The translations under genes were made by a program, and so were the position numbers. From assembly GCA_963831705.1 (NCBI GenBank), contig CAWHRE010000010.1, forward strand, positions 1,364,001 through 1,428,000: 64,000 nucleotides of DNA, written 5' to 3'. Below the pieces are notes generated by a model, which made no database searches, was not told the DNA's origin, and was given only the letters and a program-made list of their open reading frames with translations. The DNA comes from DASQPR01 sp963831705 (GTDB lineage Bacteria; Actinomycetota; Actinomycetes; Mycobacteriales; Micromonosporaceae). Positions 8,194 through 17,480 of the stretch are shown here, piece by piece. How positions within the stretch are numbered: position 1 is the first letter of the stretch; the number at the start of each line of letters is the position of its first letter.

Positions 8194-9089
8194 TGGCTGT
8201 CCTGTCTGCTTCGGCTCCTCGAAACCCGGTGAAGTCATTCCTCGGGCTCGTCAAGATCGAGCACAGTGTGTTCGCGTTGCCGTTCGCCTATATGGCCGCG
8301 TTGACCGCGATGGTGCCGCACGTGAATTGGGTCAAGCTGCTGCTGATCACGATCGCGATGGTCGGCGCGCGTACGTTCGCGATGGCCGCGAACCGGATCC
8401 TGGACCGGCACATCGATGCCCGAAACCCGCGTACGGCCTCGCGGGAACTCGTCACCGGCGCCGTCTCGGTCCGGACCGCGTGGCTCGGCGCCGCGGTCGC
8501 GCTCGTGGTGTTCCTCGGTGCCGCCGCACTGTTGAATCCGCTCTGCTTCGCGCTGGCGCCGCTCGCCGTGATCCCGTTGATCGTCTACCCGTACGCGAAG
8601 CGGTTCACGAACTGGCCACACGCGATTCTCGGCATCGCCCAGACTGATCGGCCCGGTCGGCGCGTGGCTCGCGGTCACCGGCACTCTGAGAGGATCGGGG
8701 CCGGCGTGGGTGCTGGGTGCCGCGGTCGGTCTGTGGATCGGTGGATTCGACCTGATGTACGCGTGCCAGGACATCGAGATCGACCGCGAGATCGGCGTAC
8801 ACAGCGTGCCGGCCCGGTACGGCGTACGGTTCGCGCTCTGGGCCTCATCGGTCGCGCACGTCGTGACGTTCGCGCTGTTCGTCTGGTACGGCGTTCTGGT
8901 CGACTTCGGCTGGCTCTGGTGGCTCGGTCTCGTGGTGACGGCGGTAGCGTTCGTCTACGAGCACTCGATCGTTCGCGTGAACGACCTGACCAGGGTGAAC
9001 CGGGCGTTCTTCACCGCGAACGGCTTCGTCGGAATCACCTCTTCGTCTTCGCGCTGCTGGACCTGATCGTCCGTCTCGACCTCCGCTAA
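8193..9089 (+). CDS. mqnP: UbiA-family prenyltransferase (MqnP-like), two frame-breaking indels
   Basis: Membrane prenyltransferase attaching the polyprenyl chain in futalosine-type menaquinone synthesis. The first aspartate-rich motif is in MAANRILDRHIDARNPRT; the second, in DLMYACQDIEIDREIG, is read only in the +1 frame. The frame changes after GIAQ near 8641-8645 (one extra base) and returns near 9038-9041 (one base missing: ACC for an expected ACCC before LFVFALLDL). Net length is unaffected. Conserved residues on both sides argue for sequencing errors rather than a dead gene. ATG at 8193 overlaps the stop of the UbiD gene. Confidence 0.85.
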   Translation: MAVLSASAPRNPVKSFLGLVKIEHSVFALPFAYMAALTAMVPHVNWVKLLLITIAMVGARTFAMAANRILDRHIDARNPRTASRELVTGAVSVRTAWLGAAVALVVFLGAAALLNPLCFALAPLAVIPLIVYPYAKRFTNWPHAILGIAQTDRPGRRVARGHRHSERIGAGVGAGCRGRSVDRWIRPDVRVPGHRDRPRDRRTQRAGPVRRTVRALGLIGRARRDVRAVRLVRRSGRLRLALVARSRGDGGSVRLRALDRSRERPDQGEPGVLHRERLRRNHLFVFALLDLIVRLDLR

Positions 9090-9110
9090 CGCTCCCGGCC
9101 ACGTCCTTGT

Positions 9111-9165
9111 GATCCTGGAGTTAGTTGACGCCTCGACGGCGTTTCGTGCTCATAACCTCAGGATC
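9111..9165. repeat. Palindromic intergenic element B (copy of the 4443-4495 element)
   Basis: GATCCTGGAGTTA at 9111-9123 pairs imperfectly with TAACCTCAGGATC at 9153-9165. Arms and loop align with the reverse complement of the element at 4443-4495 (shared words CCTGGAGTTAGTTGACGC, TCGACGG, TCGTGC). It separates mqnP from the ubiX gene, so it may attenuate read-through inside the operon. Confidence 0.7.
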
Positions 9166-9202
9166 AACTGGAAGGTTGGTGATGGGGATGAGGAGGAGAC
9201 GG

Positions 9203-9844
9203 GTGGGACTGGTGCGGGTGCCTTGGGTCGTAGGAGTCACCGGCGCGTCGGGGACGCCTTATGCGGCTGCCGTGCTTCGCGCTCTCAATCAAGCTGGACT
9301 CGCCGTCGACCTGATCGTCTCGCGTGCCGCTCGACTCACGATCCTGGACGAGGCCGGCGTCTCATTCCGCGATGCTCATTGGCGCGAAGACCTGCCCGCA
9401 TGGATCGGCACTGAGATGAAGGACGTCGCGTACTGGCCGGCCGGCGATTTCGCGGCCGGTCCGAGTAGCGGCTCCTACCCGACGCGGGGCATGATCGTCG
9501 TGCCGGCGAGCACGGCAGCCTGCGCCGGCATCGCGATCGGGCTATCGAAGGATCTGCTTCAGCGCGCGGCCGAAGTCAATCTCAAGGAGCGGCGGCCCGT
9601 TATCGTGGTACCGCGCGAGACGCCGGTATCCCGCAGCCATCTCACGCACTTGATCGCCTTGATCGACGCTGGTGCCACCGTCCTGCCGGCGAGTCCCGGT
9701 TTTTATGCCGACGGAGCCAGGGCGAGTGCGCCGCAGCTCGTCGATTTCGTCGCCGGGAAAGTGCTCGATGCCGCCGGCGTCGGCCATGACCTGTTCACGC
9801 GGTGGCGCGGCGATCTGGGCCACAACCACCACCGCATGCAGTGA
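9203..9844 (+). CDS. ubiX: UbiX-family flavin prenyltransferase
   Basis: 213 residues. Makes prenylated FMN, the cofactor of the neighbouring UbiD-type decarboxylase. It has the N-terminal signature VVGVTGASGTPYAAAVLRAL and the later segments MIVVPASTAACAGIAIGLSKDLLQRAAEV and VPRETPVSRSHLTHL, all typical of UbiX/Pad1. GTG at 9203 is preferred: AGGAGG lies six bases upstream and the product begins just before the conserved strand. Earlier in-frame starts fall in the palindromic element. The stop is three bases from the end of the convergent bldC-like gene. Confidence 0.9.
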   Translation: MGLVRVPWVVGVTGASGTPYAAAVLRALNQAGLAVDLIVSRAARLTILDEAGVSFRDAHWREDLPAWIGTEMKDVAYWPAGDFAAGPSSGSYPTRGMIVVPASTAACAGIAIGLSKDLLQRAAEVNLKERRPVIVVPRETPVSRSHLTHLIALIDAGATVLPASPGFYADGARASAPQLVDFVAGKVLDAAGVGHDLFTRWRGDLGHNHHRMQ

Positions 9845-9847
9845 ACG

Positions 9848-10087
9848 TCAGTGCGGTCGGTGCCCGTTCGTTGGATGTAATGGTGCTGATGCGTCGTCCT
9901 CGAAGCCGGCCAGTCCTTCGCCTTCGAGAAGTGCCCGGACCTCGGATTCTCGGAACCGACGGTGCCCACCGGGCGTCCGTATGCTGCCGATCCGGCCGGC
10001 CGCAGCCCACCGTGTGACAGTCTTCGGGTCGACGCGGAACAGCGCGGCCACCTCGCCCGGTGTCAGCAGACGATCTCCAGTGTCCAC
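9848..10087 (-). CDS. bldC: BldC-like MerR-type DNA-binding regulator
   Basis: 79 residues, essentially a single winged helix-turn-helix: LLTPGEVAALFRVDPKTVTR, then GRIGSIRTPGGHRRFRESEV. This is very close to Streptomyces BldC, a small MerR-like developmental regulator without an effector domain that binds head-to-tail on direct repeats. GTG at 10087 has GAGGAGGGG upstream. In this window it is convergent with ubiX and lies downstream of the DEAD-box helicase. The C-terminal tail (after residue 58) is longer and unlike that of BldC. Confidence 0.9.
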   Translation of the reverse strand: MDTGDRLLTPGEVAALFRVDPKTVTRWAAAGRIGSIRTPGGHRRFRESEVRALLEGEGLAGFEDDASAPLHPTNGHRPH

Positions 10088-10256
10088 TGCCCCTCCTCGC
10101 GTCTGTGGAGATCTTGAGACATACCTTGACCTGCATCTCGATCTCTAATTGGGACGTAACATCATTAAACACTCGGTTCGGAAAGGTATCTCAGAAACGG
10201 AGATATCAGTTCGCAACTAGCCGCAACGGGTAAGATTCGCGAACTCGAAGCATGCA

Positions 10257-10291
10257 CAAGCGCCGCCCTCCACCAGGGAGGACGGCGCTTG
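10257..10291. terminator. Hairpin after the DEAD-box helicase gene
   Basis: A 15-bp stem with one mismatch (left arm CAAGCGCCGCCCTCC, right arm GGAGGACGGCGCTTG) and a 5-base loop, 13 bases beyond the helicase stop on the minus strand. There is no long U-tract, as is common in actinobacteria. A second weaker inverted repeat (TATCTC / GAGATA, about 10186-10203) follows and could be a backup terminator or an operator for bldC. Confidence 0.7.
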
Positions 10292-10303
10292 AAATGAAGC
10301 AGA

Positions 10304-11938
10304 TCAGTGCGTACGGGCGACGTACGGCCGGTCCTCGCGACGTGACGTCGACGGGCGCTCTTCACGCGGCCGGTACGGGCCACGATCGTCGCGACGGCGG
10401 TCATCCCGCGCCGGACGCTCGGCCCGGGGCGCACCCTGGAACGGCCGGTGCGCCGTGCGACCGCCCTGTCCACGGTCGGACTGGCCACGATCGCCGCTGT
10501 AGCTGCCACGTTCACCCGCCGCCGCACCGGCGCGATCGCCCCGGTACGAGCTGCGTTCGCGGTAGCTGTTGCCACGATCGCCGTAGCCACTGGCACTGCG
10601 ACGCGGCGCCGGCGGCTCTTCGATCCGAACCGGGATGCCGCTCGGCGTCTGCGCACCCGTGATGTCGAACAGCGCCGGAGCGCCGACCCGAACCTCGGTA
10701 CGGCCGGGCGTGACACCCGCCCGCTCGAGCATCGAATACGTCGAACGCCGCTGGCGCGGCATCACGAGCGTGACGACCATGCCGGACTCGCCGGCCCGCG
10801 CCGTACGGCCGGCTCGGTGCAGGTAGTCCTTCGAGTCCTTCGGCGGATCGATGTGCACGACAAGCGAGACGTCGTCGACGTGAATGCCACGCGCGGCAAC
10901 GTCCGTGGCGACCAGCACATCAACACGGCCCTCGCGGAACTCGGCGAGCGTTCGCGTACGTACCCGCTGGGTCTTGCCGCCGTGCAGCGCACCGGCCTTG
11001 ACACCGACCGCGAGCAGCTGCTCGGCCAGCCGGTCGACGGCCATCTGCGTACGCACGAACATGATCGTGCGGCCCTTGCGGGCACCGATCGACGCGATAA
11101 TGTCGAACTTCTCCGGCGGCGAGATCAGCAGCAGGTGATGTTCCATTGTGGAGACCGAACCGGCCGACGGGTCGACCGAGTGCGTGACCGGGTCATGCAG
11201 GAATCGCTTGACCAGGGAGTCCACGTCGTTGTCCAGCGTCGCGGAGAACAGCAGCCGCTGGCTGTGCGACGGCGTCTGCTCCAGGAGCGCGGTCACATCG
11301 GGCAGGAAGCCCATGTCGGCCATCTGGTCGGCCTCGTCGAGAATCGTGATCTCGATCTCGGCCAGCGAGACCTCGCCACGCTCGATCAGGTCGCCGAGGC
11401 GGCCGGGCGTGGCGACCAGGATGTCGACACCGCGGCGAAGATCACGGATCTGCTTGTCGTACGCGGTGCCGCCCAGAGCAGTGCGGCTGAACAGCCCGAG
11501 CACCCGCGCAAGCGGCGTGATCGCGTCGTTGACCTGCATAGCGAGCTCGCGGGTCGGCACGAGGATGAGCGCCTTCGGGAACCGCGGCGCGGCCTTGCCA
11601 CTCGCGGCGATGCGCATCAGCATCGGGATGCCGAACGACAGTGTCTTGCCGGAGCCGGTCTGGCCGCGGCCCAGCACGTCGCGGCCGGCAATCGCGTCCG
11701 GAATCGTGGCGATCTGGATCGGGAACGGCGCGACGATGCCCTCGCGCTCGAGCTGCGCGACGAGCCGCTCGGGCACACCGAGATCGCCAAAGTTGGTGGT
11801 TGCGGGGGCGGCGACCATGTCGACAATGGGGTCGACCGCGGGGACGTTTTCAGGAGTCGTGTTAATTTGCATACCCTCAAATAGGGACGGGAAGGACATA
11901 GCGTCCGCGAACGCGTCGCGGGCAGGGTCGATCGTCAT
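10304..11938 (-). CDS. DEAD-box ATP-dependent RNA helicase
   Basis: 544 residues. All core motifs are visible: Walker A GQTGSGKT (92-99), PTRELA (128-133), ATPGR, DEAD (201-204), SAT, and HRAGRTARAG near the end of the second RecA domain. From about residue 450 the tail is rich in Arg, Gly, Ser and Asp (repeated YRGDR / YSGDRG-like units), an RNA-binding tail typical of actinobacterial RhlE/CsdA-type cold-shock helicases. ATG at 11938 is used; MSFPSLFEG 13 codons later is an alternative. It is probably involved in RNA remodelling or ribosome assembly; no specific target can be inferred. Confidence 0.93.
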   Translation of the reverse strand: MTIDPARDAFADAMSFPSLFEGMQINTTPENVPAVDPIVDMVAAPATTNFGDLGVPERLVAQLEREGIVAPFPIQIATIPDAIAGRDVLGRGQTGSGKTLSFGIPMLMRIAASGKAAPRFPKALILVPTRELAMQVNDAITPLARVLGLFSRTALGGTAYDKQIRDLRRGVDILVATPGRLGDLIERGEVSLAEIEITILDEADQMADMGFLPDVTALLEQTPSHSQRLLFSATLDNDVDSLVKRFLHDPVTHSVDPSAGSVSTMEHHLLLISPPEKFDIIASIGARKGRTIMFVRTQMAVDRLAEQLLAVGVKAGALHGGKTQRVRTRTLAEFREGRVDVLVATDVAARGIHVDDVSLVVHIDPPKDSKDYLHRAGRTARAGESGMVVTLVMPRQRRSTYSMLERAGVTPGRTEVRVGAPALFDITGAQTPSGIPVRIEEPPAPRRSASGYGDRGNSYRERSSYRGDRAGAAAGERGSYSGDRGQSDRGQGGRTAHRPFQGAPRAERPARDDRRRDDRGPYRPREERPSTSRREDRPYVARTH

Positions 11939-12177
11939 GGTTTTCGTTGCTTACCCTCCGGGCTGGGCGCATCTTCGCGTTATGGCCCCGGAGCGGCAGC
12001 ATGCCGCACAATCGCCCGCAAGAATCGCCCGAAGCGCACCCCTTGAACCCCACAATTGAGCGGGGTCCGAGCACGCCGGTTGAATGAATTGACTTTAGTC
12101 TACCGCAGATGCCGCACTCGACGCTCAGCCGGTGAGCGGCGACACAATTCACCCGATTGATCAACCACTGTGGACGA

Positions 12178-13956
12178 TCAGCTGTGCAGCCATGCGTCGA
12201 TGTTCGGCCCGTACCGGAACGCGGCCACGAAAAGCACGATCAGCAGCAAGATCACGCCGGATCGCAGCACTTTCTGCGCCGTGGAAAGCGGCTCGTCCTC
12301 GTCGTCATCGTCGGCCTCCTCGACGACATAGACGGTCCCGCCGGACTCGCCGCTCACCGCCGCCGAGCCACGGACATTGCTGCGCCAATCCTCGGCCGCA
12401 TACGTCACAGCCGGTCCGTCGAGCGCAGGCTCAGGCCGTTGCACCCCAGGTGGTACGGGCAAAGCCTGCGGTACGGCCAGCGGCCGGTCCTCGTCCTCGA
12501 TCACCGGCAACGGCGGCTCGCTGACGATGCCCGGCACCCGGACGGCGGCCCGGACCGTGCCGATCACCGGTGGCGGCACGGCATCGGCGACGTCAAGTGC
12601 GTCCACCGCGTCATCGGATCTCGGGGAACCCCACAGATCGCCCGTCACCCTGCCGGACGGGGACGCTTTCCATAGGTCGGAGGGGCGTTCCACCTCGGGT
12701 ACGTCGGTGGACGGCGCGGCCCGCCACAGATCCGCAACCGGCGCATCGGCGACCTGCTCCGGCCCGAAATCGATCGGCTGCGGCTCCCGACGCGGCATCG
12801 GCGCGACCTCGGCTGGAGTGGCGGACCCCCAGTACGCATCCACGCCGTACGCCGGGGCCTCCGCAACCGGCCCATTGCCGTAAGCGACCGGCGCATCGCC
12901 GTACAGCAGGTCCAAGTCCGGGGAGTTCGGCGACGGTTCGACCGCTGCGGCGCGGTCCACCGGCGCGGATGGCTCAGCCGGTGCGCGATCGAATGGCGTG
13001 CGGTCGAAGCTCAAATCGTCGAACGAATCACCGGCCAAGCCCAGCAGCGGGGCGTCCGCGGGGACCTCAGATTCGTCGTCGCGATCGAGACGCGGCTCGG
13101 GCCGGATCGGCGCAGCGTGCTCCGGTCTGACCGACGGTAGCGCGGAGTCAACCATCGGCGGTGTCGTGACGTTCGGCGGCCGGTCGGATTCGAGATCCTC
13201 GACGTACTCCGGCGGCGGCACATTACGCGGACGACCGGAATTGACCAGCCCGGCTTCGATCAGATCGGAGAAACCGGCCTCGGTCACGACGGCGGCGGGC
13301 CGGGCAAACCCGACCTGATCCCGTGGCCAGTGCGGTTGCGGATCGTCCTGTTCACGGTCGTGAGCTGAGTCGGCATCCGCAACACCGACGGCCGGAGCCT
13401 CCGACTGCCACTCGCGCATCAACTCGGCTGCGTAGTCGGCCGCGGTCGGTGGGGTGGGCGCAGCGGCCGGCGGACCGTCGAAGAACAGCTCGTCGATCAG
13501 TGGGCCGTCCGGCAGGATCCGATCCGCTCGCTGCGCGTCGACCGGCGAAAGGGCGCCGGGAACGCGGGCGGTTGCGCGTACGCGATAGGGCTCTGGTTCT
13601 TGCGGGGGCGGCGGCTTCTCCTCGGCGCCGAACGGCGACCACGGCGTGCCGCCTGAGCTCGGATCGGGGCCATCCGTGAACTCCTGGATCGACCGCGCCC
13701 GGCGACGAGGCAGCGGCTCGGCCGCGCCGCGCAGCACCTGCGGCAGTCCGAAGTCGCCCTCGGGCTCGCTGATTCGCGGAAGCGGAATGCGCGCGGCCGG
13801 ATGCGCATTCTCATCGGATACGACGGCGGCCGCGGGATACGCCGCGGCGGGGATGTCCTCCGGGCGCACCGGCACGAGTCCGGGGACGCTGGCCCGGCCG
13901 ACCGTCCGCGGTTGAGGCGCGATGGCGTCACGCTCCGACGCGGCTTGCTCGTCCAT
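12178..13956 (-). CDS. Hypothetical acidic, proline-rich, C-terminally membrane-anchored protein
   Basis: 592 residues with no family I recognise. Residues 1-540 are low-complexity and acidic (many Asp/Glu, Pro, Ala) and look disordered, with short recurring units such as DLWRAAPS and DLWKASPSG near residues 410-440. A D/E cluster (EEADDDDEDE) precedes the only hydrophobic segment, GVILLLIVLFVAAF, about 20 residues from the C-terminus. This predicts a tail-anchored protein with a long cytoplasmic domain. It is flanked by a helicase and a peptidoglycan hydrolase on the same strand. Third-position GC looks normal for the window, supporting a real gene. Confidence 0.7.
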   Translation of the reverse strand: MDEQAASERDAIAPQPRTVGRASVPGLVPVRPEDIPAAAYPAAAVVSDENAHPAARIPLPRISEPEGDFGLPQVLRGAAEPLPRRRARSIQEFTDGPDPSSGGTPWSPFGAEEKPPPPQEPEPYRVRATARVPGALSPVDAQRADRILPDGPLIDELFFDGPPAAAPTPPTAADYAAELMREWQSEAPAVGVADADSAHDREQDDPQPHWPRDQVGFARPAAVVTEAGFSDLIEAGLVNSGRPRNVPPPEYVEDLESDRPPNVTTPPMVDSALPSVRPEHAAPIRPEPRLDRDDESEVPADAPLLGLAGDSFDDLSFDRTPFDRAPAEPSAPVDRAAAVEPSPNSPDLDLLYGDAPVAYGNGPVAEAPAYGVDAYWGSATPAEVAPMPRREPQPIDFGPEQVADAPVADLWRAAPSTDVPEVERPSDLWKASPSGRVTGDLWGSPRSDDAVDALDVADAVPPPVIGTVRAAVRVPGIVSEPPLPVIEDEDRPLAVPQALPVPPGVQRPEPALDGPAVTYAAEDWRSNVRGSAAVSGESGGTVYVVEEADDDDEDEPLSTAQKVLRSGVILLLIVLFVAAFRYGPNIDAWLHS

Positions 13957-14136
13957 CGCTGCCTCCCAACGGCGCCAACTGCGGGCCGTGCGCTTCGCGA
14001 TCGAAGCGCTCGCCGTGCCAACTCAACCGTGCCACATCGACCGCCGCCACGGAAAGCCGAGCGACCCGCATGTGTCCGGGTCGAGCCAGGTTACGGCGGA
14101 CACGGACAGGTTGCCAAGGACGGATCCGAGACGGAT

Positions 14137-15609
14137 CTAGGACGATGCGACGGTGGACGGAGAAACCGATGACGAACTCGGGTCGGGGTCGTCGGATGGA
14201 GTCGTCGATGCCGGAGCGGCCGGTGTCGTCGGGGGTGCGGTCGGCGGCGCCGTGGCCGGCGGGGTCGTCGGAGCCGGGGTCGTCGGAGCCGGGGTCGACG
14301 GCGGCGCGGTCGTCGGCGGCTGCGTCGACGGCGGCTGCGTCGGCGGCGGATCGGATGGGCTCGACGGCGGCGCGGGCGGGCTCGACGGCGGGCCGGACGG
14401 GCTCGGTGATGCCGGCGGGCTGGAGGGCGCCGACGGAGTCGGGGTTGGCGTGGGCGTGGGCGTCGGGGTCGGCGTGGGAGTCGGCGTCGTCTGTGGCGGA
14501 GCAATTACCGCGGGCACAACCCGGGCGGCACTGAAATAGTGGCTCCACCAGACCGGTGCGATCTTGACGTTCTCGCCGGTAAACGGCGCTTCGATCATCA
14601 GCGCCACGCCGCTCGCGCTACGGCCGTAGTACATACCGACGTGCGAGACCGACGTCCAGCTGGTCCCGTTCGTACCGCTGAAGAAGATCAAATCACCGGG
14701 CAGCAGATCGTCCGGGTTGATCGGGGTCAGCGCGTGCTCCTGGTAACGCGCGATCCGCGGAATCGTGACTCCGGCCGCCTGATATGCCGCCCAGGTCAAA
14801 CCGGAGCAGTCATAGCTGTTGGGACCTTCGGCACCGAACACGTACGGCTTGCCGATCTGGGACAGCGCGAAATGCACCGCGGCGAGCGCCTGCGGCGAAG
14901 GAGCCTGGCCGTTGACCGTCGTCCCGGCTCCGATACCGGCTCCCGCGCTGGCATCTTGGGCGGCCTGGGCCGTCGCCGCCTGGGCGAGCGCGAGCTGGTT
15001 CTGTGATTTCAGAGTGTCGAGTGCGGCGGACTGCGCGGTGTAGGAGGCCTGCAACGAATCGGCCTGGGACTGCAGCGCGGCCTGTGTCGCCTGCGCGGCC
15101 TGGTAGCCGTGGTACGCGTTCGTGGTGATCAGCCGCGCTTGCGCGACAGTCTTCGCGGTCGACTCGGCATCCGACGGCGCCGTACCGAGGCCGGGCACGA
15201 GCAGACCGAGGCCGGAAATGGTCCCGCTCAAGCTGCCGTACGGGCCGAGTTGCTGCGTCTTCTCGTACGTCTGGGTGGCGGCGTCACTCATTGCCTTCTC
15301 GTACGACGTTTCCTGAGCGAGCGCCGTTTGCCAGGCTCCGAACGCGGTATCGGTGAGCTGCTGATCGGCCGAGACCGACTCCTGCAGCACCTCTACCTGC
15401 TGACCGAGCGATTCGAGGGCAGCTTCTTGAGTCAAGATCTGAGTGCCGAGCGGCCCGGCCGCGCTCGCGGAGACCGATGGCGTCGGAGTCGGCGAGGGTC
15501 CAGGGGCTGCGGCATAGGCCGGCCGTGGAATGAATGCGCAAATAACGCTACAAGTCAGAAGAACGAGGGTAGGGCGCTTCGCCCGCTTTGCCAGGTCGCG
15601 CCCTGCCAT
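14137..15609 (-). CDS. Secreted NlpC/P60 peptidoglycan endopeptidase with coiled-coil and Pro/Thr-rich tail
   Basis: 490 residues. A signal peptide (LVLLTCSVICAF, cleavage after AYA) is followed by a long helical, Ala/Gln-rich coiled-coil region (about 50-220) and an NlpC/P60 domain (about 240-360). The catalytic cysteine lies in YDCSGLTW (C268) and histidine in SHVGMYYG (H323). The tail after residue 375 consists of TP repeats and PPS/PTT-rich sequence, probably wall-spanning. The arrangement resembles RipA/RipC-type cell-separation hydrolases. A c-di-AMP (ydaO) riboswitch, common upstream of such genes, was looked for and not found. Confidence 0.9.
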   Translation of the reverse strand: MAGRDLAKRAKRPTLVLLTCSVICAFIPRPAYAAAPGPSPTPTPSVSASAAGPLGTQILTQEAALESLGQQVEVLQESVSADQQLTDTAFGAWQTALAQETSYEKAMSDAATQTYEKTQQLGPYGSLSGTISGLGLLVPGLGTAPSDAESTAKTVAQARLITTNAYHGYQAAQATQAALQSQADSLQASYTAQSAALDTLKSQNQLALAQAATAQAAQDASAGAGIGAGTTVNGQAPSPQALAAVHFALSQIGKPYVFGAEGPNSYDCSGLTWAAYQAAGVTIPRIARYQEHALTPINPDDLLPGDLIFFSGTNGTSWTSVSHVGMYYGRSASGVALMIEAPFTGENVKIAPVWWSHYFSAARVVPAVIAPPQTTPTPTPTPTPTPTPTPTPSAPSSPPASPSPSGPPSSPPAPPSSPSDPPPTQPPSTQPPTTAPPSTPAPTTPAPTTPPATAPPTAPPTTPAAPASTTPSDDPDPSSSSVSPSTVASS

Positions 15610-15837
15610 GTGAAAACCGCCCCGCCCGTCTCATTAGTACTCTCCTGTTTTACTACAGTACGGACGCCTCTGCTGTCACTATCGAGTCGGATAACAGATC
15701 CCTGATAACGAGCGAATTACGGGTGTCGCCCGCAGCGTCGCGCGATGACGCAGGTCCGATGCCATCCGGGGCGTGGATCGGCTCCCGGCTACGCTGGCGG
15801 GGTACTGGAAGACGTGCGACAGACAGGTGGCGGGGCC

Positions 15838-17019
15838 GTGGACGTGGGTATGGACGCAGGACTCAAGCGCGATCTCGAGGCCAAGGTCTACGAGGGCGTA
15901 CGGCTGAGTCGCGAGGACGGCGAAGCGCTGTACGCCTCCGATGACCTGGCCTGGCTCGGCCGCCTCGCGCATCACCGGCGCACCGAACTCAACGGCGACA
16001 AGGTGATGTTCAACGTCAACCGGCACCTGAATCTGACGAACGTCTGCTCGGCAAGTTGCGCATATTGCTCTTTCCAGCGCAAACCGGGCGAAAAGGACGC
16101 GTACACGATGCGCGTCGAAGAGGCCGTCCGATTGGCAAAGCAAATGGAGGGCGAACAGCTCACCGAATTGCACATTGTCAACGGATTGCATCCGACGCTG
16201 CCATGGAAGTACTACCCGCGCGTACTGCGTGAATTGAAGGCCGCGCTGCCCGGCGTCAACCTGAAGGCATTCACCGCGACCGAGGTGCATTGGTTCGAAA
16301 AGATCTCCGGGCTCGGCGCCAGTGAGATCCTGGACGAGCTGATCGACGCGGGCCTGGAATCACTGACCGGCGGCGGCGCCGAGATCTTCGACTGGGAGAT
16401 CCGCCAGCACATCGTGGATCACGCGACGCACTGGGAAGACTGGTCGCGTATTCACCGGCTGGCCCACGAGAAGGGCCTCAAGACGCCGGCCACGATGCTG
16501 TACGGCCACATCGAGGAACCTCGGCACCGGGTCGACCACGTGATGCGGCTTCGTGAACTGCAGGACGAGACCGGCGGCTTCGCGGTCTTCATCCCGCTGC
16601 GCTACCAACACGACTTCGTCGATGCGAAGGACGGCATCATCCGCAACAAGCTGCAGGCGCGGACGACGATGGCAAGCCCGGCCGAATCGCTCAAGACGTT
16701 CGCGGTATCCCGGCTGATGCTCGACAACTTCCCGCACGTGAAGTGCTTCTGGGTGATGCACGGCCTGTCGCTCGCGCAAATGTCGCTGAGCTACGGCGTC
16801 GACGACCTGGACGGTTCGGTGGTCGAATACAAGATCACGCACGACGCCGACTCGTACGGCACGCCGAACACCATGCACCGCGAGGATCTCCTGACGCTGA
16901 TCCAGGACGCCGGATTTACCCCGGTCGAGCGGAACACGCGATACGAGATCGTCCGCGAGTACGACGCCCCGATCCCGCTCGCCGAGCGCCGAGCCGAACC
17001 GCAACAGGTCTGGGCCTGA
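15838..17019 (+). CDS. mqnE: Aminofutalosine synthase MqnE (radical SAM)
   Basis: 393 residues. Converts 3-[(1-carboxyvinyl)oxy]benzoate and SAM to aminofutalosine in the futalosine route to menaquinone. The radical-SAM cysteines are C70, C74 and C77 in NVCSASCAYCSF. Highly conserved segments include TELHIVNGLHPTLPWKYYP, ESLTGGGAEIFDWE and FIPLRYQHDFVD, essentially as in Streptomyces MqnE. GTG at 15838 has AGGTGG seven bases upstream; ATG at 15850 is an alternative. It ends in TGATG, coupled to a small membrane protein. MqnA, B, C and D are not in the window. Confidence 0.95.
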   Translation: MDVGMDAGLKRDLEAKVYEGVRLSREDGEALYASDDLAWLGRLAHHRRTELNGDKVMFNVNRHLNLTNVCSASCAYCSFQRKPGEKDAYTMRVEEAVRLAKQMEGEQLTELHIVNGLHPTLPWKYYPRVLRELKAALPGVNLKAFTATEVHWFEKISGLGASEILDELIDAGLESLTGGGAEIFDWEIRQHIVDHATHWEDWSRIHRLAHEKGLKTPATMLYGHIEEPRHRVDHVMRLRELQDETGGFAVFIPLRYQHDFVDAKDGIIRNKLQARTTMASPAESLKTFAVSRLMLDNFPHVKCFWVMHGLSLAQMSLSYGVDDLDGSVVEYKITHDADSYGTPNTMHREDLLTLIQDAGFTPVERNTRYEIVREYDAPIPLAERRAEPQQVWA

Positions 17020-17480
17020 TGCCACCCAAACCCGTTCCCCGTACTCCGGCCCCGGCCGGGCGGATCGCCAGTTATCCGCCGAGAGACGCGAACGGCCGGG
17101 TCGGCACGCTGGCGAACATCGTCGGTGGTGTGATCTTCGGCATCGTGCTCTGCATGATCGTGCTGGTGCTGATCGACGGACTGTTCACGATTCTGGGCGT
17201 CGGCAAGTTCGGGACGATCTCCGGATGGCTGGCCGGCATCCTGCCGGTCTGGCTGTTCATCGAGGACTTCCGCGCCTGGAAGGGCGTACCGGGACGACTT
17301 GCCGTCCTGCTGGCCGGCGGCGCGCTCGGGCTGATCGCCGGAATCGCGGTCAGCTCGGTGCTCACCGGGCTGCGACCCGCGTTCAACGGCGGGATCAGCG
17401 TTACGGTCGCTTGCCTCGTCTACGCCGTACTCTGGTTCTTCGGCATCCGCTATCTCGCGAGCCGGCTCGGTGAAGGGTGA
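17019..17480 (+). CDS. Small multi-pass membrane protein, unknown
   Basis: 153 residues with a short Pro-rich cytoplasmic N-terminus and about four transmembrane segments (VGGVIFGIVLCMIVLVLIDG; LAGILPVWLFI; LAVLLAGGALGLIAGIAV; VTVACLVYAVLWFF). I do not recognise the family. ATG at 17019 overlaps the mqnE stop (TGATG), and its own stop overlaps the GTG of the next gene, so mqnE, this gene and the DUF4229 gene form one operon. A role linked to menaquinone synthesis in the membrane is inferred only from position. Confidence 0.75.
   Translation: MPPKPVPRTPAPAGRIASYPPRDANGRVGTLANIVGGVIFGIVLCMIVLVLIDGLFTILGVGKFGTISGWLAGILPVWLFIEDFRAWKGVPGRLAVLLAGGALGLIAGIAVSSVLTGLRPAFNGGISVTVACLVYAVLWFFGIRYLASRLGEG

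Noticed and set aside
14420..14500. Regular short repeats suggestive of a CRISPR or microsatellite
   Set aside because: They encode the Thr-Pro repeats of the hydrolase tail, in frame and without spacers.
15610..15837. Possible c-di-AMP (ydaO) riboswitch upstream of the NlpC/P60 gene
   Set aside because: The characteristic GGGAACCGGGG-like core is absent on the minus strand; only an A/T-rich promoter-like stretch is seen.
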